From assembly GCF_017498485.1 (NCBI RefSeq), contig NZ_CP071795.1, forward strand, positions 682,001 to 746,000: 64,000 nucleotides of DNA, given 5' to 3'. The notes below the pieces were generated by a model that searched no databases, was not told the DNA's origin, and saw only the letters and a program-made list of their open reading frames with translations. This document shows, piece after piece, positions 38,841 to 48,085 of the stretch (position 1 is its first letter; each line of letters begins with the position of its first letter). This DNA is from Polaribacter batillariae. GTDB lineage: Bacteria; Bacteroidota; Bacteroidia; Flavobacteriales; Flavobacteriaceae. Position numbers and translations under genes: made by a program.

Positions 38841-41261
38841 TTATTTTGTGGTTATTTTAATCTTTAATTCTTTTGTAGGATTCCACTTTAACATCAGGCG
38901 AAGTGTATTATTTTGAGGTGATATTTTAACTCTTTTTTTACCTATTTTTATCTTTCTCGGGTTCCAATTAATATTATGAACAACCAATGCTATTTCTTTT
39001 TCTGATGTTTTCCAATGGTTTCCGAATTCGGCTTCCAAATCAATTTCTAACCATCTTTTTGAGAGTTCTGCTTCAAACTTTAACAATTCGTAGTTTCCTT
39101 TTTCGAAGGCATTTGCTGTAATTCCATCGTCATTATAAAAAGTTCTTTCGCTTTCTTTTACAGAAGCATCGTAATAATAATGTAGCTCTAATTTGTTGCC
39201 TTTGTAATTATCTGTGGTTTGTACAACATTGGTCATTAAAACAAAAGCGCCACCTCTCACGTAAGTAGGAATGGATTTTTGTTTTACTTTTACCAATTTT
39301 GTTTGCCCTCCTTCTATTTTTTCATCAGAATAAAAATGAAACCAATTGGCCGTTTTTGGAAAATAAATTTCTTTGGTTTTTAGAGAATCTTTTAAAATGG
39401 GTGTGATTAAAAAATCTTTTCCCCATAAATACGTTTCTGAATTTGCCATTAATTTATCATCATTCTCTTCAAAAAAAATCGGACGCATTAAGGGGGTACC
39501 TTTTTGGTTATTTTCGAAGGCTAAATTGTAATTGTAAGGCAATAATTTGTAACGCAATTCTATGGCTTTTTTAGCATGTTTTTTTGCAAAATCGCTTCTA
39601 AAAACAGGTTCGCTTGCAACATCTTCTTGTGCATGTGGTCTAAAAATTGGCTGAAAGACACCATATTGCAACCATCTTACATATAAATTATCATTTAAAT
39701 TGGCCCCTGCAAAACCGCCTAAGTCTGAATGCATATAGCCCAAACCTTGCATGCCCATTTGTAACGCAATTTCTGGTTGCGATTGCAAACCACCCCAACT
39801 TCTGTTTACATCTCCAGACCAAGGAATCATACCAAAACGTTGCGAACCTGAATAACCTGCACGCATTAAAATAAACGGTCTTTCGTTTGGAAAATCGGTT
39901 TTATACCCTTCAAAAATTAGTTTTGCCCAATCGTGACCATAAGTATTGTGCACTTCATTTGCTGAACCTATGGCATGTTGTACCCAAGTTGGATGCACTT
40001 CTGGCTCGCCTAAATCGCCCCATAAACCTTTAACGCCTAAGGCTAAAATCTCTTTATAAATGTTCCAAAACCAGTCTTTTCCTTCTTTTTTATAGATATC
40101 TACAATTCCTGTATTTCCAAAATAGAAATCGTATTTTGCAGGATTTCCAACAGAATCTTTTGCTAAAACATCTTTTGCTACAGCTTCGTTCCATTTATTT
40201 GAGTTTGTTAAAATAAATGGTTCTGTAATTAAAACGGTTTTTACGCCTTTTTCTTTAAAATTAGAAATCATGCGTTTTATATCTGGGAAAGAGTCTTTGT
40301 AAACCTCTAAATTACCCATGGTTCCTTGAATGTCTTTCCCAAACCAATACAAGTCTAAAATAACTGCGTCAACAGGAATTTCTTCGTCTTTAAATTTTGC
40401 AATGGTTTTTTCTGTTTCTTTTTGAGAATGATAACCAAATCTGCTTGAAAAATTTCCTAAAGCCCATCTTGGTGGCAAAGGTTGTTTGCCTGTTAATTGG
40501 GTGTAATTTTCTATTAATTTTTCCCATGAATCTCCAACAATAACTTGGTAGGTTTTTCGCCCAGAAATGGTTTCATAGGTTAAAGAATTGTTTTTTTTAC
40601 TATCTAAATCTAAATAACCCACTGGAGCATTATCAAAATGAAGCATGTATTTTTTTGATGAAATTACAATGGGCAAGGTAAAATTCATCAGCGCTGAATG
40701 TGTTTCGTAACCATAATGGGCTCTGTTAAATAACGCCAAACGATTGCCACGCCTGTTCATTCCTAAAGCCCTTGCTCCTGCTCCGTATAAAACTTCGTTT
40801 TCTGTTAAATTGAATTCGATTTTCTCGGTTTCTTTAGCAATAATATTGTCTTTTACAGTTTCTAAAGCATTGTGTTTCGATTTATAGTAGCCTCTTTTTT
40901 CTGAGATAACTTCTTCTCCTTTATAAAAGTATGAGATTTTAAAAGGCTCTTTTTGAATTTGAACTTCTATTCCATCAGATTTATAAATTACTTTATTTTT
41001 TAACTGATTTATAATAATGTGAGTTTTTTTAGGCTTTAAAACAACTGCATGAGATGTATTTGATTGAACTTCTCCTTTTGGTAGGAATGAAGTTTCTACA
41101 ATTTCGGATGAATAAAATTCGATTAAATAACGACCATCGTTCACTTGAATTGTTATTGTATTTCCATCTTGTTTTAAATTTTCTAAAACTCTTTTAGAGT
41201 TTTGTGAAAATAAAAAAGTAGATACAAAAAGTAGTAAAAAAAGAATTTTGATGTTTTTCAT
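38841..41261 (-). CDS. GH31 alpha-glucosidase, secreted
   Basis: An 806-residue exported enzyme that releases glucose from the ends of maltodextrins. The start at 41261 gives a signal peptide (about 1-20, MKNIKILFLLLFVSTFLFSQ); upstream residues are not needed. An N-terminal beta-sandwich (about 25-240) precedes the barrel with WGDLGEPEVHP (nucleophile Asp, about 420) and PWSGDVNRSWGGLQ (acid/base Asp, about 493). DLYWFGK near 315 marks the barrel's start. Glucosidase activity on alpha-1,4 links is the likely one in this locus; a xylosidase cannot be excluded by motif alone. A REP-like repeat region separates it from the upstream GH13. Confidence 0.9.
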   Translation of the reverse strand: MKNIKILFLLLFVSTFLFSQNSKRVLENLKQDGNTITIQVNDGRYLIEFYSSEIVETSFLPKGEVQSNTSHAVVLKPKKTHIIINQLKNKVIYKSDGIEVQIQKEPFKISYFYKGEEVISEKRGYYKSKHNALETVKDNIIAKETEKIEFNLTENEVLYGAGARALGMNRRGNRLALFNRAHYGYETHSALMNFTLPIVISSKKYMLHFDNAPVGYLDLDSKKNNSLTYETISGRKTYQVIVGDSWEKLIENYTQLTGKQPLPPRWALGNFSSRFGYHSQKETEKTIAKFKDEEIPVDAVILDLYWFGKDIQGTMGNLEVYKDSFPDIKRMISNFKEKGVKTVLITEPFILTNSNKWNEAVAKDVLAKDSVGNPAKYDFYFGNTGIVDIYKKEGKDWFWNIYKEILALGVKGLWGDLGEPEVHPTWVQHAIGSANEVHNTYGHDWAKLIFEGYKTDFPNERPFILMRAGYSGSQRFGMIPWSGDVNRSWGGLQSQPEIALQMGMQGLGYMHSDLGGFAGANLNDNLYVRWLQYGVFQPIFRPHAQEDVASEPVFRSDFAKKHAKKAIELRYKLLPYNYNLAFENNQKGTPLMRPIFFEENDDKLMANSETYLWGKDFLITPILKDSLKTKEIYFPKTANWFHFYSDEKIEGGQTKLVKVKQKSIPTYVRGGAFVLMTNVVQTTDNYKGNKLELHYYYDASVKESERTFYNDDGITANAFEKGNYELLKFEAELSKRWLEIDLEAEFGNHWKTSEKEIALVVHNINWNPRKIKIGKKRVKISPQNNTLRLMLKWNPTKELKIKITTK

Positions 41262-41282
41262 AATTAATTTTGAAACTTTTAG

Positions 41283-41458
41283 ATGTTCTCGATACAAATT
41301 TATTCGTTCCTCATAAATTCACTCGAACTGACGGTCTTTGTTATTTTTTTCAATAAAAAAGTAAGAGAAATAGTTAATATCCGTTTTTTTATGTTATCAT
41401 TTTAAAATGTTCTCGATATAGTTTCAATAAAAAATCGAAAATTACCCGAACTGACAGG
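41283..41458. repeat. Two copies of a 52-base dispersed-type repeat
   Basis: Copy A (41283-41334) and copy B (41407-41458) share the ends TGTTCTCGATA ... CCGAACTGACAGG (copy A reads CTCGAACTGACGG), with variable middles, in the 200-base gap between the GH31 and GH13 genes. Both have the same length. They look like a flavobacterial intergenic repeat family, placed in the same orientation. Confidence 0.7.
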
Positions 41459-41461
41459 CTT

Positions 41462-43417
41462 TTAATCAAACTTACTTTTTGTGGTTAAAAGAATGCTTCC
41501 TTTTTGTTTTAATTCAATATCATCCCCCCAAATAAATTGTTCGCCAGTAATAATATTTTTAAGTGTTTTACCTTCTAAACCAATTTCTACATAGCGTTTT
41601 AAATCAATAGTAATTGGTTTTTCATTTTTATTGATAATGTTTACAACAACTTCATCATTTAAAATTCTGAACAAAAAATATGTTCCCATGAAGGGTGCAA
41701 AATGAACGGTTTTTCCTTCATGAATTGCCTTTGAATCTTTTCTATAATTTAAAAATTTCTTTAAAAAAGATTGCATTTCTTTTTGCTGAGAAGTTAAACC
41801 TTTGCCTGAAAATGCATTTACAGTATCTCCTTGCCAGCCACCTGGAAAATCTGTACGAATTAGACCATGATCACCAGGTTTTTTAAAATCGTCCATTAAA
41901 ATTTCTGTTCCGTAATAAATTTGCGGGGTTCTAGGCATTATTAAGTAGGTAGTTAGTGCCATTTGTGTATTTGCAAAATCGCCATTTAATTGTGTATAAA
42001 TTCTACTCATATCATGATTGTCTGGAAAAACCATAATATCTTTTGGTGATGCATAATGAAAATCATTTGCCAAACCTTCATAAATTTTTACCAAACCTTT
42101 GTCCCAAGATTCTTCCTCATTTAACGCTTCTACTACTTTTCTTTGCATTGCAAAATCCATTGTAGAAGTTAAATTAGATTCGTAACCATCTCTATTATTT
42201 GCACCTTTTTGCCAATAACCTATCAATAACGGATTGTAACTCCATTCTTCGCCAACAATAGAAAAATTAGGATATTCATTCATAATTGCTCCTGCCCAAT
42301 CACTCATAAATTGTTTGTCTGGATATGGATATGTGTCTTGTCTAATTCCTCCTAAACCAATAGTTTCTATCCACCAAATACTATTTTGAATGATGTATTT
42401 TGCCATAAATGGATTTTTTTGATTCAAATCTGGCATCGTTGAAACAAACCAACCATCAGTATTTTGCTTTTTATCAATTTTTGAAGCATACAAATCTTCA
42501 TTGGTAGTTCTTCTATGATTTGAGGTAATTAAATTGCCATTATTTTCGAAATTTTCTTGATAATTTACCCAATCTTTAAAAGGCAAATCTTTCATCCACC
42601 AATGTTCGCTACCACAATGATTGGCAACTTGGTCCATTATTAATTTAATACCTTTTTCTCTGGCTTTATCTGCCAGTTCTCTATAATCTGCAAGAGTTCC
42701 AAATCTTGGATCTATCTCATATAAATCTGTAATTGCATAGCCATGATACGACTGTTTTGGCATGTCATTTGTTAACAACGGAGATGACCAAATTGCAGTA
42801 AACCCCATTGTATTAATATAATCTAAATGATTGGTAATTCCTTTGATATCTCCTCCATGACGTGCATAATCATCATTTCTGTTAATACTATTTTCTTTTA
42901 AAAATTGAACAGATTCTCCAGTTTCATTAATTTTTGAAGTTTTAGAACCAATATCGTTTGACGAATCTCCATTTGCAAAACGATCTGGCGTAATTAAATA
43001 CAAAACATCTGAACTATTAAAACCCACATATTCTTCAGCAGATTTTTCTCTTGATTTTAGTTCGTAAGTATGTGTTTTTTTTGTTCCGTTTTTATTAGTA
43101 AAAACAATATCAAATTTGCCTGGTTTTGTAGATGAATCAATATTTAAATCGATAAATAAATAATTTTCACTTTTTGCAGTATGCACTTTTTCAATGGAAA
43201 CTCCTTTATAAGAAATTGAAGGTGTAAAATTACCAATACTAGGTTCTTTTACTAATAATTGAAGTGAAGTGTCTTTAAAACCAATAAACCAATTTAGTGG
43301 CTCAACTCTTTCTAAAGTTGTGTTTGAAATAGAAACTTTAGAAATGTTTTCTTTGGTTTTTTCGTTGTTACAAGAAATTAAACCGATTAATAAAAAAAAG
43401 AAGATTAAGTTTCTCAT
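41462..43417 (-). CDS. Cyclomaltodextrinase/neopullulanase-like GH13 lipoprotein
   Basis: A 651-residue lipoprotein with the signal MRNLIFFFLLIGLISC (Cys about 16). An N-terminal beta domain (about 30-120) of the cyclomaltodextrinase N-domain type precedes the barrel, which opens with YLITPDRFANGDSSND (about 135). Catalytic regions: MDQVANHCG (about 265), GIRQDTYPYPD with the nucleophile Asp (about 355), IVGEEW with the Glu (about 393) and FPDNHDMSR with the Asp (about 466). Such enzymes open cyclodextrins and cut maltodextrin or pullulan, here in the envelope. The ATG at 43417 is used; the TTG one codon earlier is unlikely. Confidence 0.9.
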   Translation of the reverse strand: MRNLIFFFLLIGLISCNNEKTKENISKVSISNTTLERVEPLNWFIGFKDTSLQLLVKEPSIGNFTPSISYKGVSIEKVHTAKSENYLFIDLNIDSSTKPGKFDIVFTNKNGTKKTHTYELKSREKSAEEYVGFNSSDVLYLITPDRFANGDSSNDIGSKTSKINETGESVQFLKENSINRNDDYARHGGDIKGITNHLDYINTMGFTAIWSSPLLTNDMPKQSYHGYAITDLYEIDPRFGTLADYRELADKAREKGIKLIMDQVANHCGSEHWWMKDLPFKDWVNYQENFENNGNLITSNHRRTTNEDLYASKIDKKQNTDGWFVSTMPDLNQKNPFMAKYIIQNSIWWIETIGLGGIRQDTYPYPDKQFMSDWAGAIMNEYPNFSIVGEEWSYNPLLIGYWQKGANNRDGYESNLTSTMDFAMQRKVVEALNEEESWDKGLVKIYEGLANDFHYASPKDIMVFPDNHDMSRIYTQLNGDFANTQMALTTYLIMPRTPQIYYGTEILMDDFKKPGDHGLIRTDFPGGWQGDTVNAFSGKGLTSQQKEMQSFLKKFLNYRKDSKAIHEGKTVHFAPFMGTYFLFRILNDEVVVNIINKNEKPITIDLKRYVEIGLEGKTLKNIITGEQFIWGDDIELKQKGSILLTTKSKFD

Positions 43418-43430
43418 CAATTGTGTATTT

Positions 43431-43462
43431 AGACCTTTCAGTTTTGAAAAACTAAAAGGTCT
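43431..43462. repeat. REP-like palindrome, near-perfect, in the catabolic operon
   Basis: AGACCTTTCAGTTTT (43431-43445) and AAAACTAAAAGGTCT (43448-43462) are reverse complements at 14 of 15 positions with a two-base centre. It sits between the GH65 and the GH13 genes and has no T-run, so it probably does not terminate. Confidence 0.8.
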
Positions 43463-43477
43463 TTATTTAAATTCTGA

Positions 43478-45784
43478 TTAAACAGTTACTAAATTATTAG
43501 GGGAAACTGTAATTAATTTTCCGTTGACCAAAATGTTTATTTCGTTGTTTCCATCAATTTCAAAAACGGAACCGTTTTGAGAAACATTAACCGTAATAAT
43601 TTGATTTCTAAAATTTACTTTAAATGAATACGATTTCCATTCTTTAGGAATTTTTGGCGCAAAAGAAAGTGTGTTATTTAATATTCTCATGCCACCAAAA
43701 CCTTCTACAATACTCATCCAAGTGCCTGCCATGGAAGTTATGTGTAAGCCTTCTTCTACTTCGTGATTATAATCATCTAAATCTAATCTTGAAGTTCTTA
43801 AGTAGAATGCATATGCTTGTTCCATTCTATTTAATTTTGCTGCTTGTATGCTATGTACACAAGGAGATAATGAACTTTCGTGTACTGTAAATGGTTCGTA
43901 AAAATCGAAGTGACGTTCTAATTCTTCCGTAGAAAAATCATTTTCAAAAAAGTAAAAACCTTGTAAAACATCTGCTTGTTTGATGTATGGTGAACGTAAA
44001 ATCCTGTCCCAACTCCATTTTTGATTAATGGGTCTTTGGCTTTTGTCTAAATTGGCAACTGTTATTAATTCCTTATCTAAGAAACCGTCTTGTTGCAAGA
44101 AAACGTTGTGTTCTTCTGAATACGGAAAATACATATTGTCTGCTACTTTTTTCCATCCCATTAATTCATCATCCGTAAAAGCAACTTTTTCTTTAATTCT
44201 GATATAGTCTGAAGTATGATTTGTTTTTACAATTTCAATATTCTCTAAAGCATACTCAATACACCATTTTGCAATATAATTGGTGTACCAGTTATTGTTT
44301 ACGTTGTTTTCGTATTCGTTAGGGCCTGTTACGCCTAACATTACGTATTTGTTTTTATCTGTAGAAAAATTTACTCTTTGATGCCAAAAACGAGCAATTC
44401 CTATTAAAACTTCCAAGCCTTTTTCTGGAATGTAAGAATAATCGTCTGTAAAACGATGATAATTAAAAATTGCAAATGCAATGGCGCCATTTCTATGAAT
44501 TTCTTCAAAAGTAATTTCCCATTCGTTATGGCATTCTTCACCATTCATAGTTACCATTGGATACAATGCTGCTCCGTTTTTAAAACCGAGTTTTGCTGCA
44601 TTTTCAATCGCTTTTTCTAAATGATTGTATCTGTATTCTAATAACTTTTTTGCAACAGATTGGTCTTTGGTTGCCATATAAAATGGAATGCAATAGGCTT
44701 CTGTATCCCAATAGGTGCTTCCTCCATATTTTTCGCCAGTGAATCCTTTGGGGCCAATATTTAAAGTCGCATCTGTACCTAAATACGTTTGATTTAGTTG
44801 AAAAATATTAAAACGGATACCTTGTTGCGCTTTTACATCACCTTTTATAGTAATATCTGACATGTTCCAAATCTGCGCCCAAGATTGTTTTTGCATTTCT
44901 AACAAAGCATCGAAACCAAAACTTACAGCTTTGTCTAAAACATCTTTTGCTGTAGCAACTAATTCGTTTTTATTATGGTTTCTATCCACTACATATCCAC
45001 CAAATTTATGAATTGTATAGGTTTTGTTCTTTTGAATTTCTTGGGTATATGAACAAGTTGCTCTTTTGCCTGTTTTAGAATGGTTGCAATCTGTTATAAC
45101 CTCGGCAGTATCTATAAACAAACGAGATTCCATAAAGGTACAGGTGTAAAAGTGCGTTTTCATGGTTCTTGCTTGTATAAAAGATTGCTGATTGTTTTGT
45201 GCGACCTCTAAAACATCCCAAAATTGATCATCCCAATTGGTGTCTTCGTTTGTAATACCTGCATCTAAATAAGGTGAAAAAGTAATTGTAGCATTTGTGT
45301 TTAAAGGAGTTACTGCATAACTTATGGCACCAACTTCATCTAATTCTAAACTTAAAAAACGTTTTGTATCAACCTTGATTTTAATTCCGTTTTGTAATTC
45401 GGCTTCAAAACTTCGAGACAACCAACCTTCTTTCATGTTTAGCTCTCTTTTAAATTTTGAAACAGATTTGCATTGATTTAAATCTAAATTTTCATCATTA
45501 ATTGTAACATTAATTCCTATCCAATTGGGTGCATTTAATACTTTTGCAAAATATTCTGGATAGCCGTTTTTCCACCAGCCAACTCTTGTTTTATCTGGAT
45601 AATAAACACCCGCAATATAGCTTCCTTGAAAAGTTTTACCTGAGTAATTTTCTTCGAAATTAGCACGTTGTCCCATAGCACCATTTCCAATACTGAATAG
45701 GCTTTCTGACGATTTTACCATTTCTGGATTAAAACCTTCTTCGATAATGGACCAATCATTGGGTATGATATAATCTTGATTCAT
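43478..45784 (-). CDS. GH65 maltose phosphorylase
   Basis: A 768-residue cytoplasmic phosphorylase: no signal peptide is seen, in contrast to the other hydrolases of the locus. It converts maltose and phosphate to beta-glucose 1-phosphate and glucose. The barrel holds HNEWEITFEEIHRNGA with the general-acid Glu (about 420), the family's strongest signature; the phosphate-binding and N-terminal beta domain are also present. A neighbouring beta-phosphoglucomutase takes the beta anomer, which favours maltose (or a related disaccharide such as trehalose or kojibiose) phosphorylase over a hydrolase. The MNQDYIIPNDW start at 45784 is chosen; an in-frame ATG 24 bases upstream is an alternative. Confidence 0.9.
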   Translation of the reverse strand: MNQDYIIPNDWSIIEEGFNPEMVKSSESLFSIGNGAMGQRANFEENYSGKTFQGSYIAGVYYPDKTRVGWWKNGYPEYFAKVLNAPNWIGINVTINDENLDLNQCKSVSKFKRELNMKEGWLSRSFEAELQNGIKIKVDTKRFLSLELDEVGAISYAVTPLNTNATITFSPYLDAGITNEDTNWDDQFWDVLEVAQNNQQSFIQARTMKTHFYTCTFMESRLFIDTAEVITDCNHSKTGKRATCSYTQEIQKNKTYTIHKFGGYVVDRNHNKNELVATAKDVLDKAVSFGFDALLEMQKQSWAQIWNMSDITIKGDVKAQQGIRFNIFQLNQTYLGTDATLNIGPKGFTGEKYGGSTYWDTEAYCIPFYMATKDQSVAKKLLEYRYNHLEKAIENAAKLGFKNGAALYPMVTMNGEECHNEWEITFEEIHRNGAIAFAIFNYHRFTDDYSYIPEKGLEVLIGIARFWHQRVNFSTDKNKYVMLGVTGPNEYENNVNNNWYTNYIAKWCIEYALENIEIVKTNHTSDYIRIKEKVAFTDDELMGWKKVADNMYFPYSEEHNVFLQQDGFLDKELITVANLDKSQRPINQKWSWDRILRSPYIKQADVLQGFYFFENDFSTEELERHFDFYEPFTVHESSLSPCVHSIQAAKLNRMEQAYAFYLRTSRLDLDDYNHEVEEGLHITSMAGTWMSIVEGFGGMRILNNTLSFAPKIPKEWKSYSFKVNFRNQIITVNVSQNGSVFEIDGNNEINILVNGKLITVSPNNLVTV

Positions 45785-45802
45785 TTTATGTTTTTTATTT
45801 TC

Positions 45803-45911
45803 CTGCAAGATCTCAAAGACCTTGTAGGTATTTATATAATTATCTTAATATTTATGTGGTTATTAAAACCCGTACTTTATTTTATACCTACAAAGTTTTA
45901 AAAACCTTGCA
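45803..45911. repeat. Nested inverted REP pair between pgmB and GH65
   Basis: In the 146-base gap two palindromic elements face each other. CTGCAAG (45803-45809) pairs exactly with CTTGCAG (45905-45911), and ACCTTGTAGGTA (45819-45830) pairs with TACCTACAAAGT (45885-45896) at 11 of 12 positions. The inner sequence is AT-rich. The large stem would form in the transcript between pgmB and the GH65 gene. Confidence 0.75.
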
Positions 45912-45930
45912 GAAGATGCTAGAAATATTA

Positions 45931-46587
45931 CTAGTTTCTATTGATTAAATCTTGTATAAAATTGGTATCGATTTCTGTAAAATCGTTGAAATTATATTTT
46001 GCTTCCGATAAAACCTTAGCATCTCCAATTCCTATACTAATCATTTTTGCACTGTTTGCGGCTTGCACACCTGCTACAGCGTCTTCAAAAACCACACAAT
46101 CGCTTGAATTTACGCCTAATTGTTTTGCGGCCAAAAGAAATACTTCTGGGTTTGGCTTGGCTTTTGTTACGTTGTTTCCGTCTATAATTGCATCAAAATA
46201 AGAAATTAAACCCACTTTTTCTAAAATAGGTTGTGCATTTTTACTGGCAGAGCCTAATGCAATTCGGTATTTTCTATTTTTTAAGTAATCTAATATTTTG
46301 GGTACGTCTGGTAGAATTTCAGAAGCGTCCATAGTTTCTATGTACTTTAAATAATCGACATTTTTCTCAATCATCCAAGTATCAAATTGTTCTTGTGTTG
46401 CTTCTATTTTACCGATTTCTAATAGAATTTCTAAACAACGTTTTCTACTAACGCCTTTAAACAATTCGTTTTGTTCTTTGGTAAATTCGAAACCTAATTC
46501 GTTGGCTAATTTTTTCCAAGCTAAATAATGATATTTGGCAGTATCTACAATAACACCATCTAAATCGAATATAAATGCTTTTTTCAT
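45931..46587 (-). CDS. pgmB: Beta-phosphoglucomutase
   Basis: A 218-residue HAD-superfamily enzyme that interconverts beta-glucose 1-phosphate and glucose 6-phosphate, feeding the product of maltose phosphorylase into glycolysis. HAD motif I FDLDGVIVDT carries the phosphorylated Asp and the acid/base Asp; SASKNAQ (motif II region, about 115) and the KAKPNPEVF and VVFEDAVAGVQAA motifs (about 145 and 167) follow. Length is normal. It starts six bases after the MFS gene and lies 146 bases before the GH65 gene, in the expected order. Confidence 0.94.
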   Translation of the reverse strand: MKKAFIFDLDGVIVDTAKYHYLAWKKLANELGFEFTKEQNELFKGVSRKRCLEILLEIGKIEATQEQFDTWMIEKNVDYLKYIETMDASEILPDVPKILDYLKNRKYRIALGSASKNAQPILEKVGLISYFDAIIDGNNVTKAKPNPEVFLLAAKQLGVNSSDCVVFEDAVAGVQAANSAKMISIGIGDAKVLSEAKYNFNDFTEIDTNFIQDLINRN

Positions 46588-46593
46588 TTTAAA

Positions 46594-47940
46594 TTAAACT
46601 ATTTTTACTACATCATCGACATCTTTTACTTTGTAAACTAAAGCTGCAGCAATTAAAAAACTAAATCCACTAATCATTAAAGCAAAAATTGCTTCATTAT
46701 TATAAGCGTATTTTACTAATGGTCCACCAATTAACGCATTGATAATTTGCGGAACTACAATAAAGAAATTGAAAATACCCATATAAACTCCCATTTTTTT
46801 AGCAGAAATTGAACCTGCTAAAATGGCATATGGCATTGCTAAAATACTTGCCCAAGCAATTCCAACTCCAATCATAGAAACTATTAGCCAATTTTCATTT
46901 GGCATAACGTAAATTGATAAAAGTCCTAAACCACCAATAATTAAAGATATAGAATGCGTTTTTTTTCTGCCCAGTTGTTTGGCAATATATGGTAAAGCAA
47001 AAGCATAAAATGCAGATACTAAATTGTAAATTCCAAAAAGAATTCCAACCCAATCTCCAGCATTTTGATAGGTTGTACTACTACTATCTGTGTGTGGTAA
47101 ACCATAAATATGTTGTGCAATTGCTGGTGTGGCAAAAACCCACATTCCAAATAAACCAAACCAAGAAAAGAACTGCACCCAACTTAATTGACGCATTGTG
47201 GTGGGCATTTTTTTGAAATCTTCAAAAATATCCATCAAACTAGAACTCTCTTCTTCAGAAACTTCTTCTGTATCATTATCAAAATTTGCTAGTTCTTCAG
47301 GAGAATATTCTTTGGTTGTAGTAACCGTAACTAAAATTGAAATGATTAAAATAACTGCTCCAATTATAAACGACCAAATTAAGTTTGCTGGCACGACTCC
47401 TGCTAAAGTTTCGTTTGAAACACCAAACCAATTTGTTAACGCATAAGGCAACCAAGAACCAACTACAGCACCAAAACCTATTAAAGCTGTTTGAACGCTA
47501 AAACCTAAAGTTCTTTGATCTGTTCTTAAATTGTCGCCCACTAAAGCTCTAAAAGGCTCCATGGCAATGTTAAAAGAAGCATCCATAATCATTAAAAAGC
47601 CAGCTCCTACCCATAGTGCAGGTAAAAAAGCGATAAAAATATCTGCTTGTGGCATTAATACTAAACCAATGGAGGCTAAAATAGCTCCAACTAAAAAGTA
47701 CGGTTTTCTTCTACCAAATTTTCCCCAAGTTTTATCACTGTAATGACCTATAATTGGCTGTACAATCAGTCCCATTAGAGGGGCAATTATCCAAAACCAA
47801 GAAAGTTCGTGGACATCTGCTCCAAAAATTTGTAAAATTCTACTTGCGTTTGCGTTTTGTAGGGCGAACCCCATTTGTATTCCTAGAAATCCAAAACTCA
47901 TGTTCCAGATTTGCCAGAAGCTTAATTTACGCTTTTCCAT
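46594..47940 (-). CDS. MFS sugar transporter (SLC45/GPH-like), probable maltose importer
   Basis: A 448-residue twelve-helix inner-membrane transporter, starting MEKRKLSFWQIWNMSFGFLG. The motif GHYSDKTWGKFGRRKPYFL (about 65-83) is the conserved cytoplasmic loop of the SLC45/GPH-type sugar transporters. A central cytoplasmic acidic linker (about 215-235, EEVSEEESS) splits the two six-helix halves. In this context (maltose phosphorylase downstream, LacI regulator upstream) it most likely carries maltose or short maltodextrins; this is inference. It is the first gene of the leftward operon. Confidence 0.9.
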   Translation of the reverse strand: MEKRKLSFWQIWNMSFGFLGIQMGFALQNANASRILQIFGADVHELSWFWIIAPLMGLIVQPIIGHYSDKTWGKFGRRKPYFLVGAILASIGLVLMPQADIFIAFLPALWVGAGFLMIMDASFNIAMEPFRALVGDNLRTDQRTLGFSVQTALIGFGAVVGSWLPYALTNWFGVSNETLAGVVPANLIWSFIIGAVILIISILVTVTTTKEYSPEELANFDNDTEEVSEEESSSLMDIFEDFKKMPTTMRQLSWVQFFSWFGLFGMWVFATPAIAQHIYGLPHTDSSSTTYQNAGDWVGILFGIYNLVSAFYAFALPYIAKQLGRKKTHSISLIIGGLGLLSIYVMPNENWLIVSMIGVGIAWASILAMPYAILAGSISAKKMGVYMGIFNFFIVVPQIINALIGGPLVKYAYNNEAIFALMISGFSFLIAAALVYKVKDVDDVVKIV

Positions 47941-47966
47941 TATCGAATATTATAAATGAATATTAC

Positions 47967-47987
47967 GATAAGTTTTTTCGACTTATC
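47967..47987. other. Small hairpin upstream of the MFS gene
   Basis: GATAAGT (47967-47973) and ACTTATC (47981-47987) form a 7-base inverted repeat with a T-rich loop, within the 145-base lacI-MFS gap. It lacks a T-tail on the minus strand; it could be a partial regulator site or a leader stem. Confidence 0.35.
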
Positions 47988-48038
47988 AATTAATAAATTT
48001 TGTGGAATGTAATTTACTGATAAACCTTAATAATGCAA

Positions 48039-48046
48039 CAAAGATA
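48039..48046 (-). promoter_or_regulatory. Candidate -7 box for the MFS-pgmB-GH65 operon
   Basis: On the minus strand TATCTTTG (TAnnTTTG) lies 98 bases before the MFS start. No -33 TTG is seen at the standard distance. It would let the catabolic arm be transcribed apart from lacI. Confidence 0.4.
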
Positions 48047-48085
48047 TATTTATTTTGTGAAATTGATAAAAAATAACCAAAAAAG

